64,000 nucleotides of DNA from JAZKHT01 sp040385245 (GCA_040385245.1 JAZKHT010000007.1:620001-684000); one strand, 5' to 3'. Shown: positions 25,201 to 34,659, counted from the stretch's first letter. Translations and numbers: made by a program. Notes: generated by a model from the sequence alone, not told the origin.

Positions 25201-26031
25201 GTGCACCCGATAATCACCCGCTTTGCCGCCCTTGCCGCGATCCTTGTCCTGTCGGCCTGCGCTACCACGCCCACAGAAGAAACCTCGACCGCGCCATCGA
25301 CCCTGCCGGGGTACGAAGCGGTGCAGGACGGAGAGTTCTTTATTCAGGCCGTGGAAGAGCGCCACCTGATTGGCGACAATCCAAAGGCCGAAGTCGCCTA
25401 TACCGGCGACGAAAACCCCGGAACCATCGTCGTCGATATCTACGCCCGCAAGTTGTATCATGTGATGGAAGGTGGCCGCGCCATGCGCTATGCTATTGCC
25501 GTCGGGCGTGAAGGTTTGTCGTTCACCGGATCGGGCGTGATCGGGCGCAAAGAGGCGTGGCCGTCCTGGACACCCACCGCGAACATGGTCCGCACTCGGC
25601 CCGACCTTTACGCAGAATATGCGGGCGGTCTGCCGGGCGGCCTGGAGAACCCGCTGGGTGCGCGGGCGCTTTATCTCTATCGCAACGGGCGTGACACTTA
25701 TTTCCGCATCCACGGCACCATCGACAATGCCTCGATCGGGCGTGCCACCTCGGCGGGGTGCATCCGTCTGTTCAATCAGGATGCCATCCACCTGTTCGAC
25801 CGCGTTGAACCCGGTTCGCGGGTCAAGGTCCGGTCGTACGAGGAAAGCCTGGCGATGGAAGGCCCCTATATGGACGACGCCTATGGTCGCGCTGTGCCGG
25901 AAACCCCGGAAAACATCGCCCGCAAGGAAAAGGATATGCCCCTGGTCGCTGAACAGGCCGCGCGCGACGCTGCCGCGGCCGAAGCTGCCGCCCGCGAGGC
26001 GGAACTGAACGGCACCTCTGCGCAGGGCTGA
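25201..26031 (+). CDS. L,D-transpeptidase lipoprotein (YkuD family)
   Basis: A 276-residue envelope protein. A lipoprotein signal ends in the lipobox VLSAC (Cys20). The YkuD catalytic domain (about residues 75-215) has the motif HGTIDNASIGRATSAGCIRL with catalytic His and Cys. Such enzymes form 3-3 peptidoglycan cross-links or attach proteins to peptidoglycan. The tail is a charged, alanine-rich helix (AARDAAAAEAAAREAEL). The start is GTG at 25201. It is monocistronic. Confidence 0.9.
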   Translation: MHPIITRFAALAAILVLSACATTPTEETSTAPSTLPGYEAVQDGEFFIQAVEERHLIGDNPKAEVAYTGDENPGTIVVDIYARKLYHVMEGGRAMRYAIAVGREGLSFTGSGVIGRKEAWPSWTPTANMVRTRPDLYAEYAGGLPGGLENPLGARALYLYRNGRDTYFRIHGTIDNASIGRATSAGCIRLFNQDAIHLFDRVEPGSRVKVRSYEESLAMEGPYMDDAYGRAVPETPENIARKEKDMPLVAEQAARDAAAAEAAAREAELNGTSAQG

Positions 26032-26101
26032 GCTGAATTTTCGCAGAGATTTCGTGTATTCCAACCGGGACGCCCGATTTTTCTGCGAAAAATCCCGCGT
26101 A

Positions 26102-26446
26102 TCACGACTGAATCACGTAATCCTTCAGCGTCGTTTCAACGACCTCCCAGGTTCCTTGGAACCCCGGCCGGATGATCCAACTGTCGCCCGCGCGCAGGGT
26201 GGTGGCGGTGCCGTCGGCGTCGGTCAGGATGGAAACGCCTTGGTGAATATAGACGTATTCCCATTCGGTGTAGGACACTTTCCAGGCGCCGGGGGTGGAT
26301 TGCCACATTCCGCAATACAGCCCGTCCCAGTCTTCGCGGTTCCATGTGGTGTGGACGGGATCGCCCGCCAGCACCGTTTGCGGGTCGGGGCGACCGACTT
26401 CGGGGGCGATGCCGTCGCGGGTGATACGTTCGATCAGCGGGGACAT
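26102..26446 (-). CDS. Cupin domain protein (DUF861/Cupin_3 type)
   Basis: A 114-residue single cupin barrel. The segments GMWQSTPGAWKVSYTEWEYVYIHQG and RAGDSWIIRPGFQGTWEV are typical of the (S)-ureidoglycine aminohydrolase-like Cupin_3 family, although most small members have no assigned reaction. The ATG at 26446 follows AAAGGAT; longer in-frame starts have no such site. Divergent from panB. Confidence 0.78.
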   Translation of the reverse strand: MSPLIERITRDGIAPEVGRPDPQTVLAGDPVHTTWNREDWDGLYCGMWQSTPGAWKVSYTEWEYVYIHQGVSILTDADGTATTLRAGDSWIIRPGFQGTWEVVETTLKDYVIQS

Positions 26447-26590
26447 GGTGATCCTTTCGGTTTTTTCCCCCATTGGTGAATTTTGTCGCGTGGCGGTCAA
26501 GCCCCGGCATATCGCTGCGCCGCAGCGCAGAATTCTTGCAGTTGCGGCGCGGCTATGCCCTTATAACGGGCAAAACGGAGTCTCTTGGAC

Positions 26591-27424
26591 ATGAGCGCCT
26601 CGACCAACCTTCGCCCTGTTCTGCCGCCCGACATCCTTGCGCGCAAGGGAAGCGCGCCGCTTGTCGTGCTGACTGCCTATACCACGCCCATCGCGCGGCT
26701 GGTTGATGCGCATTGCGACATCGCCCTTGTCGGCGATTCGGTCGGCATGGTGCTGCACGGGATGCCATCGACCCTTGGCGTCACGCTGGAGATGATGATC
26801 CTGCACGGCCGGGCCGTCGCGCGCGGGCTGTCTCGCGCCATGATGGTGATCGACATGCCTTTTGGCAGCTATGAAGAAAGCCCGCAGCAGGCGTTTCGCA
26901 ACGCCAGCCGCCTGATGGCCGAAACCGGCGCGCCCGCCGTCAAGATCGAGGGGGGGCAGCACATGGCCGAAACCATCGCCTTTCTGACCGCGCGCGGGGT
27001 GCCGGTGATGGCCCATATCGGGCTGACCCCGCAGGCCGTCAATACGCTGGGCGGATACAAGGTCGTTGGCCGCGACGCAGAGGCGGACCGTGTGATGTCC
27101 GATGCGCTGGCGGTTCAGGCTGCGGGGGCATTCTCGGTGGTGCTGGAAAAGGTGCCCGTCGGCTTGTCGGGCCGGATCACGGCGGCGCTGACCATCCCCA
27201 CCATCGGCATCGGCGCAGGGGTGGATTGCGACGGGCAGGTGTTGGTGGTCGATGACATGCTGGGGCTGTTCACCGAATTCCGGCCCAAATTCGTCAAACG
27301 TTACGCCACCATTGGCCAGACGGCGGACGAGGCGATTGCCGCCTATGCCGCCGAGGTGCGCGCCCGTGCCTTTCCAAGCGATGAACATGGCTTTCCCGAT
27401 GTGCTGAAGGGTTCCAAAAGTTGA
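26591..27424 (+). CDS. panB: 3-methyl-2-oxobutanoate hydroxymethyltransferase
   Basis: A 277-residue TIM-barrel enzyme that adds a hydroxymethyl group from methylene-tetrahydrofolate to ketoisovalerate, first step of pantothenate synthesis. Family blocks seen: LTAYTTPIARLVDAHCDIALVGDSVGMVL (metal and substrate site, in part), VIDMPFGSY, IGLTPQ and GIGAGVDCDGQVLVVDDML. Its TGA overlaps the TTG start of panC. Confidence 0.95.
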   Translation: MSASTNLRPVLPPDILARKGSAPLVVLTAYTTPIARLVDAHCDIALVGDSVGMVLHGMPSTLGVTLEMMILHGRAVARGLSRAMMVIDMPFGSYEESPQQAFRNASRLMAETGAPAVKIEGGQHMAETIAFLTARGVPVMAHIGLTPQAVNTLGGYKVVGRDAEADRVMSDALAVQAAGAFSVVLEKVPVGLSGRITAALTIPTIGIGAGVDCDGQVLVVDDMLGLFTEFRPKFVKRYATIGQTADEAIAAYAAEVRARAFPSDEHGFPDVLKGSKS

Positions 27425-28260
27425 CACGCATCCTGCGGACGGTTGATGCGCTGCGGGAGGTGGTCCGGGGCTGGCGGGCGGATGGCGCGACTGTGGGGGT
27501 TGTTCCAACCATGGGCGCGCTGCACGATGGCCATCTAAGCCTTGTGCGCGCGGCAAAGGGCGACTGCGACCGGGTGATCGTCACGATTTTCGTCAACCCG
27601 ATGCAATTCAACAACCCCGATGATCTGAAGAAATACCCCCGGACCGAAAGAGAAGATGCCGCCCTGTTGGAAACCGCCGGGGTCGAGGTGATTTTTGCTC
27701 CCTCGCCGGACGAGGTGTATCCCGACGGCTTCGCGACCACGGTGTCGATCAGCGGCGTGTCCGAACCGCTGGAAGGGGTGCTGCGCCCCGGCCACTTTGA
27801 CGGTGTGGCCACGGTGGTGGCAAAACTGTTCGGGATGACAACCGCCGACCGGGCCTATTTCGGGCAAAAGGACTGGCAGCAGTTGCAAGTGGTGCGCCGC
27901 CTTGTGCGGGATTTGAACATCCCCGTCACTGTCGTCGGCTGCGATACGGTGCGCGAAGACGATGGTCTGGCGATGTCATCGCGCAACGTGCGCTTGTCGC
28001 CGCAGGCGCGCGCGCGGGCGCCAGCCATGCACGCCGCGATGGTACAGGCGGCAGCCGCCTTTCGCGCCGGTGCGTCGCAGATTGATGTCACCGACGCCGC
28101 CACGCGCGCGGTGCTTGCTGCGGGCTTTGACCGGGTTGAATACATCGACTTGCGCGATGCGGGCACATTGGACCCGCTGATTGACCGCACACGCCCCGCC
28201 CGCATGCTGGCGGCTGCGTGGCTGGACGGGGTGCGGCTGATCGACAACATCGCCGTCTGA
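27421..28260 (+). CDS. panC: Pantothenate synthetase
   Basis: A 279-residue ligase that joins pantoate and beta-alanine using ATP. The nucleotidyl-transferase motif PTMGALHDGHLSLVRAAK, the KDWQQLQVVRRLVRDL segment and MSSRNVRLS are intact. It starts with a TTG (27421) overlapping the panB stop (TTGA), a weak start that makes translation dependent on panB. Confidence 0.94.
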   Translation: MTRILRTVDALREVVRGWRADGATVGVVPTMGALHDGHLSLVRAAKGDCDRVIVTIFVNPMQFNNPDDLKKYPRTEREDAALLETAGVEVIFAPSPDEVYPDGFATTVSISGVSEPLEGVLRPGHFDGVATVVAKLFGMTTADRAYFGQKDWQQLQVVRRLVRDLNIPVTVVGCDTVREDDGLAMSSRNVRLSPQARARAPAMHAAMVQAAAAFRAGASQIDVTDAATRAVLAAGFDRVEYIDLRDAGTLDPLIDRTRPARMLAAAWLDGVRLIDNIAV

Positions 28261-28320
28261 CCGCGCACTTGCATCCGGCCCCCTTCCCCGCTAGCACCAT
28301 CCCGCACAATGGAGGCGCCT

Positions 28321-29403
28321 ATGGACGGGCTCGACACGCTGAAAGCCAAGTATCTGACTGCCATCGCCGGCGCGGCGGACGAATCCGCGCTGGAAGAGGT
28401 GCGGCTTGGCGCGCTGGGCAAAAAGGGCGAGATCAGCCTGAAAATGCGCGATCTGGGCCAGATGGAGCCTACGCAACGGCAGGCCGCCGGTGCCATGCTG
28501 AACGTGCTGAAGGACGAGATTGACGCCGCCTTGCGCGCGCGAAAGGCGGGCCTTGCCGATGCGGCACTGGATGCCCGGCTGAAAATCGAATGGCTGGATG
28601 TGACTCTGCCGGGCCGCCCGCGACGTGTGGGCAGTATCCACCCTGTCAGTCAGGTGATGGAAGAACTGACGGCCATCTTTGCCGACATGGGCTTTGCGGT
28701 GGCTGAAGGCCCGCAGGTCGAAAGCGACTGGTACAATTTCGACGCGCTGAACATCCCGCCCGAACACCCGGCCCGGCAGGAACATGACACGTTCTTCATG
28801 CATCGCGCCCCCGGCGACACCCGCCCGCCGCATGTGCTGCGCACCCACACAAGCCCGGTGCAGATCCGCGCCATGACCGAACAGGGCGCACCGATCCGCG
28901 TCATCGCCCCAGGTCGCGTTTATCGCATGGACATGGACCAGACCCACACGCCGATGTTCCATCAGGTCGAAGGTCTGGCGATTGACCGCGACATCAGCAT
29001 GGCCAACCTGAAATGGACGCTGGAAGAATTCTGCCGCGCTTTCTTTGAGGTGGACAAGGTCGAACTGCGGTTCCGCGCCAGCCACTTCCCCTTTACCGAA
29101 CCGTCGGCCGAGGTGGACATCCGCTATTCCAACGTCGGTGGCCAGTTGCGGATCGGTGAAGGCGACAAGTGGATGGAAATCCTCGGCTCCGGCATGGTGC
29201 ATCCCAAGGTGCTGGCAGCAGCGGGCGTTGACCCAGACAAATGGCAGGGCTTTGCCTTTGGCATGGGCATCGACCGGATTGCCATGCTGAAATACGGCAT
29301 CCCCGATCTGCGCGCGTTCTTTGAATCCGACCTGCGCTGGCTGCGCCACTATGGCTTTTCCGCGCTGGACGTGCCCGATCTGCCCGGCGGACTAAGCCGG
29401 TAA
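28321..29403 (+). CDS. pheS: Phenylalanine-tRNA ligase alpha subunit
   Basis: A 360-residue class II synthetase catalytic subunit. N-terminal coiled coil (about 1-90), then the core with HPVSQVMEELTAIFADMGF (motif 1 region), MHRAPGDTRPPHVLRTHTSPVQIRAM (motif 2 region) and the C-terminal FAFGMGIDRIAML (motif 3). The ATG at 28321 has GGAGG upstream. pheT follows after a 269-base gap on the same strand. Confidence 0.96.
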   Translation: MDGLDTLKAKYLTAIAGAADESALEEVRLGALGKKGEISLKMRDLGQMEPTQRQAAGAMLNVLKDEIDAALRARKAGLADAALDARLKIEWLDVTLPGRPRRVGSIHPVSQVMEELTAIFADMGFAVAEGPQVESDWYNFDALNIPPEHPARQEHDTFFMHRAPGDTRPPHVLRTHTSPVQIRAMTEQGAPIRVIAPGRVYRMDMDQTHTPMFHQVEGLAIDRDISMANLKWTLEEFCRAFFEVDKVELRFRASHFPFTEPSAEVDIRYSNVGGQLRIGEGDKWMEILGSGMVHPKVLAAAGVDPDKWQGFAFGMGIDRIAMLKYGIPDLRAFFESDLRWLRHYGFSALDVPDLPGGLSR

Positions 29404-29417
29404 CGCGCCTTCGGCCG

Positions 29418-29519
29418 TCACACCAACAGCAGCACCAGCGCCGTCAGCGCCATGATCAGGCAAAGTTGCACCTGTGACAGGCGGGGGGCGGGGCGGGGGA
29501 TATCAAGCATCGTGTCCAT
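29418..29519 (-). CDS. Possible 33-residue membrane microprotein
   Basis: A short reading frame on the strand opposite pheS and pheT: MDTMLDIPRPAPRLSQVQLC followed by a hydrophobic helix LIMALTALVLLLV. It fills part of the otherwise empty pheS-pheT gap. There is no clear ribosome-binding site and no neighbour to suggest a role, so it may be chance. It is listed because the hydrophilic-plus-helix layout is what small membrane proteins look like. Confidence 0.3.
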   Translation of the reverse strand: MDTMLDIPRPAPRLSQVQLCLIMALTALVLLLV

Positions 29520-29672
29520 GCCGCCATTTACCCGGTCGGGTGCTGCGAAAATGTGGCCAATCACCGCCGAAGCCGGCAACAACCTGTTTCCGAAATCGAA
29601 ACCCACCACCCCGCTTTCCCTTTCCGCGCCTTTGCGCTAAGCCCGCATCACGTTTTCCACAAGGGACCTGCC

Positions 29673-32090
29673 ATGAAATTCACCCTGTCCTGGTTGAAGG
29701 ATCACCTTGATACCAAGGCGTCCGTCGATGACATCCTCTATGCCCTGACCGATCTGGGGCTTGAGGTGGAAGAGGTTGAAAACCCCGAGAAAACCCTTGG
29801 TGCCTTTCGCATCTGCCGGGTGATCGAGGCGGTCCAGCATCCCAACGCCGACCGTCTGCGCCAGTGCCGCGTTGCCACCTGGCCCGATGGCCCCGATGGC
29901 CCGATGCAAGAGGTGCAGGTTGTCTGCGGCGCTCCCAATGCTCGCACCGGTCTGGTTGGCGTTTTTGCCCCCGTTGGCACGCATGTGCCGGGCACCGGGG
30001 TCGATCTGAAACCCGGCGTGATCCGCGGTGTCGAATCGAACGGGATGCTGTGTTCGGAGCGCGAACTGATGCTGTCCGACAATCACGACGGCATCATCGA
30101 TCTGCCCGAAGACGCGCCGATGGGTGTGCGGTTCATCGACTATCGGGGTCTGAACGACCCGATGATCCATGTGAAGGTCACACCCAACCGGCCCGATGCG
30201 CTGGGCGTGCGTGGCATCGCGCGCGATCTGGCCGCACGCGGTTTGGGCACGCTGAAACCGCTGGATATCCAGCCGGTAGCAGGGGCGTTTCCTTGCCCGA
30301 TCCAAGTGCAAATCGACCCAAGCCTTCGGCAAAAGGGTTGCCCGCTGTTCGCGGGTCGCGTGATCCGTGGCGTGACGAATGGCCCTTCGCCCGCCTGGCT
30401 GGCAGACCGGCTCAAGGCGATCGGTCTGCGCCCGATTTCGGCGCTGGTGGACATCACCAACTATTTCACCTTTGGCCTGAACCGCCCCTTGCACGTCTTT
30501 GACGCCGACAAGGTCAAGGGTGCTTTGCGCATCCATCCGGCGACGGACGGGCAGGAACTGCTGGCGCTGGACGGCAAGACCTACACCCTGCGCGCTGGCC
30601 AGATGATCATTTCCGACGATCAGGGGCCGGAATCCCTTGCCGGCATCATGGGTGGCGAGGCGTCGGGCTGCACCGCCGACACCGTCAACGTCTTCCTTGA
30701 ATCCGCTTATTGGGACCCGATCACCATCGCGGCCACCGGTCGCGCGCTGAAGATCAACTCCGACGCGCGTTATCGGTTTGAACGCGGTGTCGATCCGGCC
30801 TTCACCTTGCCGGGGCTGGAACTGGCCACGCAGATGGTGCTGGACCTGTGCGGTGGGCAGGCATCTGACATCGCGGTGGACGGGGCAACCCCCGACACCG
30901 CGCGCGCCTACCGCCTGAACCCGGCCCGCGTCATCAGCCTTGTCGGGATGGACATCCCCGAGGCAGAGCAACGCAAGACGCTTGTCGCGCTAGGCTTTGC
31001 GCTGGATGGCGACATGGCCACACCACCCAGCTGGCGCCCCGATGTTCTGGGAGATGCTGATCTGGTCGAAGAAGTGGCCCGCGTTGCGTCCTTGACCAAA
31101 CTTGTGGGCAAACCTTTGCGCCGCACCGATGCGGGCGTGCCGCGCCCGATCCTGACGCCGCTGCAAACCCGCGAAAAAGCGGCCCGTCGCACCCTTGCTG
31201 CCATCGGCTACAACGAATGTGTCACCTACAGTTTCATCGATGCCGAAGCCGCATCCTTGTTCGGCGGTGGCACCGATGCGGTGCGAGTTGATAACCCGAT
31301 CTCGTCGGAAATGACGCACCTGCGCCCCGATCTGTTGCCCGGCCTGCTGCGTGCCGCAGCCCGCAATCAGGCACGCGGTTTTGCTGATCTGTCCCTGGCC
31401 GAGGTTGGCCCCGTCTTTCACGGGGGCGAGCCCGGCGAACAGCACGTGCAAGCGACCGGCCTGATGGTGGGCTATGCCGCCCCGCGTGATCCGCACGGCC
31501 CGCGCCGCGCTTTTGACCTGTTCGACGCCAAGGCGGATGCCGAGGCTGTGCTTGCCGCCCTTGGCGCGCCCGCCAAGGTGCAGATCACCCGCAAGGTTGG
31601 GCCATGGTGGCACCCGGGACGATCCGGCGCGATCGGCCTTGGCCCCAATACGCTGGCCGCCTTTGGCGAGGTGCACCCAAAGGTGCTGGCCGCGATGGGT
31701 GTCAAAGGCCCTGCCGTCGCCTTTACCATCCTTGTCGCCAATGTGCCGCTGCCCAAGGTGAAAACCCCCACCAAACCCGCGCTGACCATCAGCGACCTGC
31801 AAGCAGTGGAACGTGACTTTGCCTTTGTCGTCGACAAAGGGGTCGAGGTGCTGACAGCCGTCAACGCCGCCACTGGTGCGGACAAGACCCTGATCGAAAG
31901 CGTCAGGGTGTTCGACCAGTTCATTGGCGAAAAGGCGGAATCGCAGATGGGCGTGGGCAAGAAATCCATCGCCCTGACCGTGCGGCTGCAACCCACGACC
32001 GCCACCCTGACAGAAGCCGAGATCGAGGCCGTTTCCGCCAAGATCGTCGAGAAGGTCAGCAAAGCCACTGGCGGCACGCTGCGCGGCTGA
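29673..32090 (+). CDS. pheT: Phenylalanine-tRNA ligase beta subunit
   Basis: An 805-residue subunit with the standard domain series: N-terminal MKFTLSWLKDHLDT and tRNA-binding EMAP-like domain (about 40-155), B3/B4 editing domain (about 210-380), B5 domain, the inactive synthetase-like core, and the C-terminal ferredoxin-fold anticodon-binding domain (ending VEKVSKATGGTLRG). It is full length. A terminator follows 9 bases after the stop. Confidence 0.96.
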   Translation: MKFTLSWLKDHLDTKASVDDILYALTDLGLEVEEVENPEKTLGAFRICRVIEAVQHPNADRLRQCRVATWPDGPDGPMQEVQVVCGAPNARTGLVGVFAPVGTHVPGTGVDLKPGVIRGVESNGMLCSERELMLSDNHDGIIDLPEDAPMGVRFIDYRGLNDPMIHVKVTPNRPDALGVRGIARDLAARGLGTLKPLDIQPVAGAFPCPIQVQIDPSLRQKGCPLFAGRVIRGVTNGPSPAWLADRLKAIGLRPISALVDITNYFTFGLNRPLHVFDADKVKGALRIHPATDGQELLALDGKTYTLRAGQMIISDDQGPESLAGIMGGEASGCTADTVNVFLESAYWDPITIAATGRALKINSDARYRFERGVDPAFTLPGLELATQMVLDLCGGQASDIAVDGATPDTARAYRLNPARVISLVGMDIPEAEQRKTLVALGFALDGDMATPPSWRPDVLGDADLVEEVARVASLTKLVGKPLRRTDAGVPRPILTPLQTREKAARRTLAAIGYNECVTYSFIDAEAASLFGGGTDAVRVDNPISSEMTHLRPDLLPGLLRAAARNQARGFADLSLAEVGPVFHGGEPGEQHVQATGLMVGYAAPRDPHGPRRAFDLFDAKADAEAVLAALGAPAKVQITRKVGPWWHPGRSGAIGLGPNTLAAFGEVHPKVLAAMGVKGPAVAFTILVANVPLPKVKTPTKPALTISDLQAVERDFAFVVDKGVEVLTAVNAATGADKTLIESVRVFDQFIGEKAESQMGVGKKSIALTVRLQPTTATLTEAEIEAVSAKIVEKVSKATGGTLRG

Positions 32091-32099
32091 ATGCCAAAA

Positions 32100-32134
32100 C
32101 CGCGAGGGGCGCTTCCTCCCCTTGCGGCTTTTCT
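32100..32134 (+). terminator. Rho-independent terminator after pheT
   Basis: An interrupted stem CCGC-G-AGGGG / CCCCT-T-GCGG (32100-32109 and 32118-32127) closes an 8-base loop and runs into CTTTTCTT. Confidence 0.8.
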
Positions 32135-32194
32135 TCGAAAAAGTACTCAATCTGACCGCAACGCAGGGCGCTTGCCGTGAACATGGGACGCGCC

Positions 32195-32219
32195 CAAAAT
32201 CCTTTCTACTAGGATTTTG
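32195..32219. terminator. AT-rich inverted repeat at the end of the AAA+ operon
   Basis: A perfect 8-bp inverted repeat CAAAATCC / GGATTTTG with a 9-base loop lies 3 bases after the DUF1523 gene stop. It lacks a proper T run on the minus strand, so its role as terminator is only plausible. Confidence 0.4.
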
Positions 32220-32222
32220 CCC

Positions 32223-32870
32223 TTACTTTCGCCCGAACAGCCGCCCGAACCAGCCTGACGCCTTGTCGCGGGCGCGGTCGGCACGGGCATCGACGGCATC
32301 CCATGTCTCTTCCGCCTCGACCAGTGCGGGGTCGATCATGCGTTCGCGGAATTGCATCCACATCTTGCGCGCCATCAGGATGACGATGGCAAAGAACGTC
32401 AGAAGCACGATATTGACCCATGGGATGATCGTGACATCCGGCCCGTCAACCCGGTTCACCGCGACCGCGTTCGGAAAGATCGTAAACAACTGGTTGCGCC
32501 AGCCGTAATGAGTGATCGACACCCAAACGGGTGCTGCGCCTGTGGAAATCAGCTCTTTCGCCTCGGTCTGGGTGGAAAAGCTGTCCATCTTGAAATAGGG
32601 CGGCCAGCCCCAACCGGTGTCTTCGTTGCGATACTCGATGGTTTTGCCATTGGACTGGATCGCGTTGATGAAGAACACATCGCGGCTGGTGCCCGCCGTC
32701 GTGCCGACGTCGGGCGAGGCCCAGAAGATGCTGTTTTCGCCAAAGTCGATGCGCCGGTTCTCCGTCCCGACGATGCGGACGATGTCATGCTGAGGCAAGG
32801 TGTAGTGCAGAAAGGCGAACACCGGCAGCGCCATCAAGACGATGAAAATCCACTTCAGGATACGCATCAC
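32223..32870 (-). CDS. DUF1523 family membrane protein
   Basis: A 215-residue protein with two hydrophobic helices, one at the N-terminus (WIFIVLMALPVFAFLHYTL) and one at about residues 146-166 (WVNIVLLTFFAIVILMA). The roughly 120 residues between them are predicted to be periplasmic, and the C-terminal tail is charged and cytoplasmic. I associate this sequence type with DUF1523, found in Rhodobacterales and of unknown function. It is the last gene of the six-gene AAA+ operon, 4 bases after the preceding gene. A start at the second Met (32867) is equally possible. Confidence 0.75.
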   Translation of the reverse strand: MMRILKWIFIVLMALPVFAFLHYTLPQHDIVRIVGTENRRIDFGENSIFWASPDVGTTAGTSRDVFFINAIQSNGKTIEYRNEDTGWGWPPYFKMDSFSTQTEAKELISTGAAPVWVSITHYGWRNQLFTIFPNAVAVNRVDGPDVTIIPWVNIVLLTFFAIVILMARKMWMQFRERMIDPALVEAEETWDAVDARADRARDKASGWFGRLFGRK

Positions 32871-32874
32871 AACC

Positions 32875-33144
32875 TCATTCGAAGTTCAGGATATAGATCA
32901 GTGCCAAGACAACGCCTGTCGGCACCACATAGACCAGCCAGATCAGCTTTTTTCTCAGGCCCTTGTCATAAGCGGCCATTCCAGCCTCGATATAGGCATC
33001 ACGGTCGCCCCCGACATCCCCTTCGTCAAAGCGTTTCTCCAGCTTTTCCCGCCGGACCGACCGGGAATAGACCGAGATCAGCCAATAGGCCGCCGTCATC
33101 AGGACAAAGCCTACCACCAACAGGCGCAGCACTGCAAAAATCAT
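32875..33144 (-). CDS. Small two-helix membrane protein of the AAA+ operon
   Basis: An 89-residue protein with hydrophobic helices at about 2-22 (IFAVLRLLVVGFVLMTAAYWL) and 68-86 (LIWLVYVVPTGVVLALIYIL), joined by a charged loop KLEKRFDEGDVGGDRDAYIEAG. Its ATG overlaps the stop of the 450-residue gene (ATGA at 33141-33144), so it is coupled to it. I recognise no family. The short charged loop between two helices would face the cytoplasm and could dock the soluble operon proteins. Confidence 0.7.
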   Translation of the reverse strand: MIFAVLRLLVVGFVLMTAAYWLISVYSRSVRREKLEKRFDEGDVGGDRDAYIEAGMAAYDKGLRKKLIWLVYVVPTGVVLALIYILNFE

Positions 33145-34493
33145 CGTACCCCCCGTCCGACAGCGCCCCACGGGCCAACCACATCGCGCGCGGGCTTTGG
33201 CTCGGGCCGGGCGCGATCATCCATGCCAGGTTCCGGCCCAAACAGTTGCGCCCGTGCCCCCTGCTTGTCCACCGTGTATTCGCGTTCCAGAAAGTCCGCC
33301 ACATACTGCCGTTTGCGGTCTGACCACGTCGCATAGGACGTATAGAACAACGCCTTGTGGGTGATGAACATCTGCCGCACATCCAGCGGCGACAATTCGG
33401 CCAGCAGCATGTTGACCAGATCCCGGTCCTTGGTCGCCCGCGCCCGCAGCGTGTAGAAATAGGACGGATGTTCCGACGTGATCCGCGGCCAGTCACCCCC
33501 GCCTTCGACCCAGCGCAGCAGGGCCGCCAGCCCCAGAAACTCTGCCGGCAGCGCCGATCCAAGGCGGTTGGCAATCTTGCGCAATTCCGTGCGCCGCGCG
33601 TCGCCCAGATTCAGCCCCAGTGTGTCGGCGGCATCGACCAGGATGAAATCCATCTTCTGCCGGATCACCGCCGCGCCATCCATCCCGCGCGCCTGCACGA
33701 TGGGTTCCACCAACTGGTTCTTGTCCAGCCAATCGGCTATCTGGTTGCGCATCGACAGGTCCATCACCGGCGACAGCGGCACACGGCCCAAAGTTTCGCG
33801 CGGCTGGGTCGAAATGACGCCCGCAATGCGTGCATCGCGAAAGACATAGACGCCGCCAAAATGGCTGGTCCAATAGTTCGGCTGTTCGAACGTCATCACC
33901 GGCAGGGTGACGGGCACGCGGGTAATGTCGCCCGTCACCTTTGCCAGTTCGATCATCTGCGAAATCAGCACATCATCGCGCCAGCCGTCCGGTTCGGTGC
34001 GAAAGCGGTCGATCAGGCGGGCCAGTTTGCCCGCCTCGGCCACATGACCGCCGATGGTGTCCGCCTCGACCGTGATCTGGCGAATATCGAACAGGTGCGC
34101 CGGGGTGGACACATCATAGACCGAATTCTGCAGCGCCCCTGCCACCGCGTCGCGGGCGGTCAGGGCGAACAATTGCGCCTCGTTCGCGTCGATGAACTGC
34201 CGCAGGATCGCCCGAGAGGTTGAAAACCGCGCGTTCAGCAGCGGTGCCGTCTTTTGCGCCGTGGTCAGCAGGATGAACTGCCGGTTTGCGCCGTTGGGGT
34301 TCAGATAGAGATCGTCGCCAAGCTCTGCCCCGATTTCCGGCGAATAGCCCGAGATATCAATGTGAAAATCGGGCAACGCCGTCTGCTTGCCCGTCAGCGC
34401 CTGCAACGCGCGGTTATACCGCTCCACCAGCGCGGGCGAAGAGACTTCGACCAGATTGCCGAACATCAGGCCCTTGGCGATCAGGCGCTTCAT
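33141..34493 (-). CDS. Uncharacterised 450-residue protein (DUF6638-like)
   Basis: A soluble protein starting MKRLIAKGLMFGNLVEVSSP and containing DFHIDISGYSPEIGAELGDD early on. I recall similar sequences labelled DUF6638, without known function; this label is from memory. The chain has no membrane helix, signal or nucleotide motif. The C-terminus is proline-rich and disordered-looking (ARPEPKPARDVVGPWG). It follows the ATPase gene after a 166-base gap with GC-rich hairpins and overlaps the small membrane protein gene. Confidence 0.72.
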   Translation of the reverse strand: MKRLIAKGLMFGNLVEVSSPALVERYNRALQALTGKQTALPDFHIDISGYSPEIGAELGDDLYLNPNGANRQFILLTTAQKTAPLLNARFSTSRAILRQFIDANEAQLFALTARDAVAGALQNSVYDVSTPAHLFDIRQITVEADTIGGHVAEAGKLARLIDRFRTEPDGWRDDVLISQMIELAKVTGDITRVPVTLPVMTFEQPNYWTSHFGGVYVFRDARIAGVISTQPRETLGRVPLSPVMDLSMRNQIADWLDKNQLVEPIVQARGMDGAAVIRQKMDFILVDAADTLGLNLGDARRTELRKIANRLGSALPAEFLGLAALLRWVEGGGDWPRITSEHPSYFYTLRARATKDRDLVNMLLAELSPLDVRQMFITHKALFYTSYATWSDRKRQYVADFLEREYTVDKQGARAQLFGPEPGMDDRARPEPKPARDVVGPWGAVGRGVR

Positions 34494-34554
34494 GGTGCGC
34501 GCCCGATGGGTGTCTTGCCAGCGGGCGGCAATGCAACTGACGTCACCCCGTCAT

Positions 34555-34610
34555 GCCCGACCTCCCCGTGCGGAGGGCCTGCCCCTTGTGGGGAGGGGGT
34601 GGGGGGCGGT
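34555..34610. repeat. GC-rich double hairpin inside the AAA+ operon
   Basis: Between the ATPase and the 450-residue protein genes lie two adjacent inverted repeats: CCTCC/GGAGG (34561-34565, 34572-34576) and CCCC/GGGG (34582-34585, 34590-34593), followed by a poly-G-rich stretch. It resembles short dispersed intergenic palindromes of GC-rich proteobacteria. It could trim or stabilise the mRNA between the two genes. Only one copy is in the window. Confidence 0.35.
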
Positions 34611-34659
34611 AGGACTGCACCCGCCGAATTTGCACGCAGATGTTCTGGCATGGAAACCC

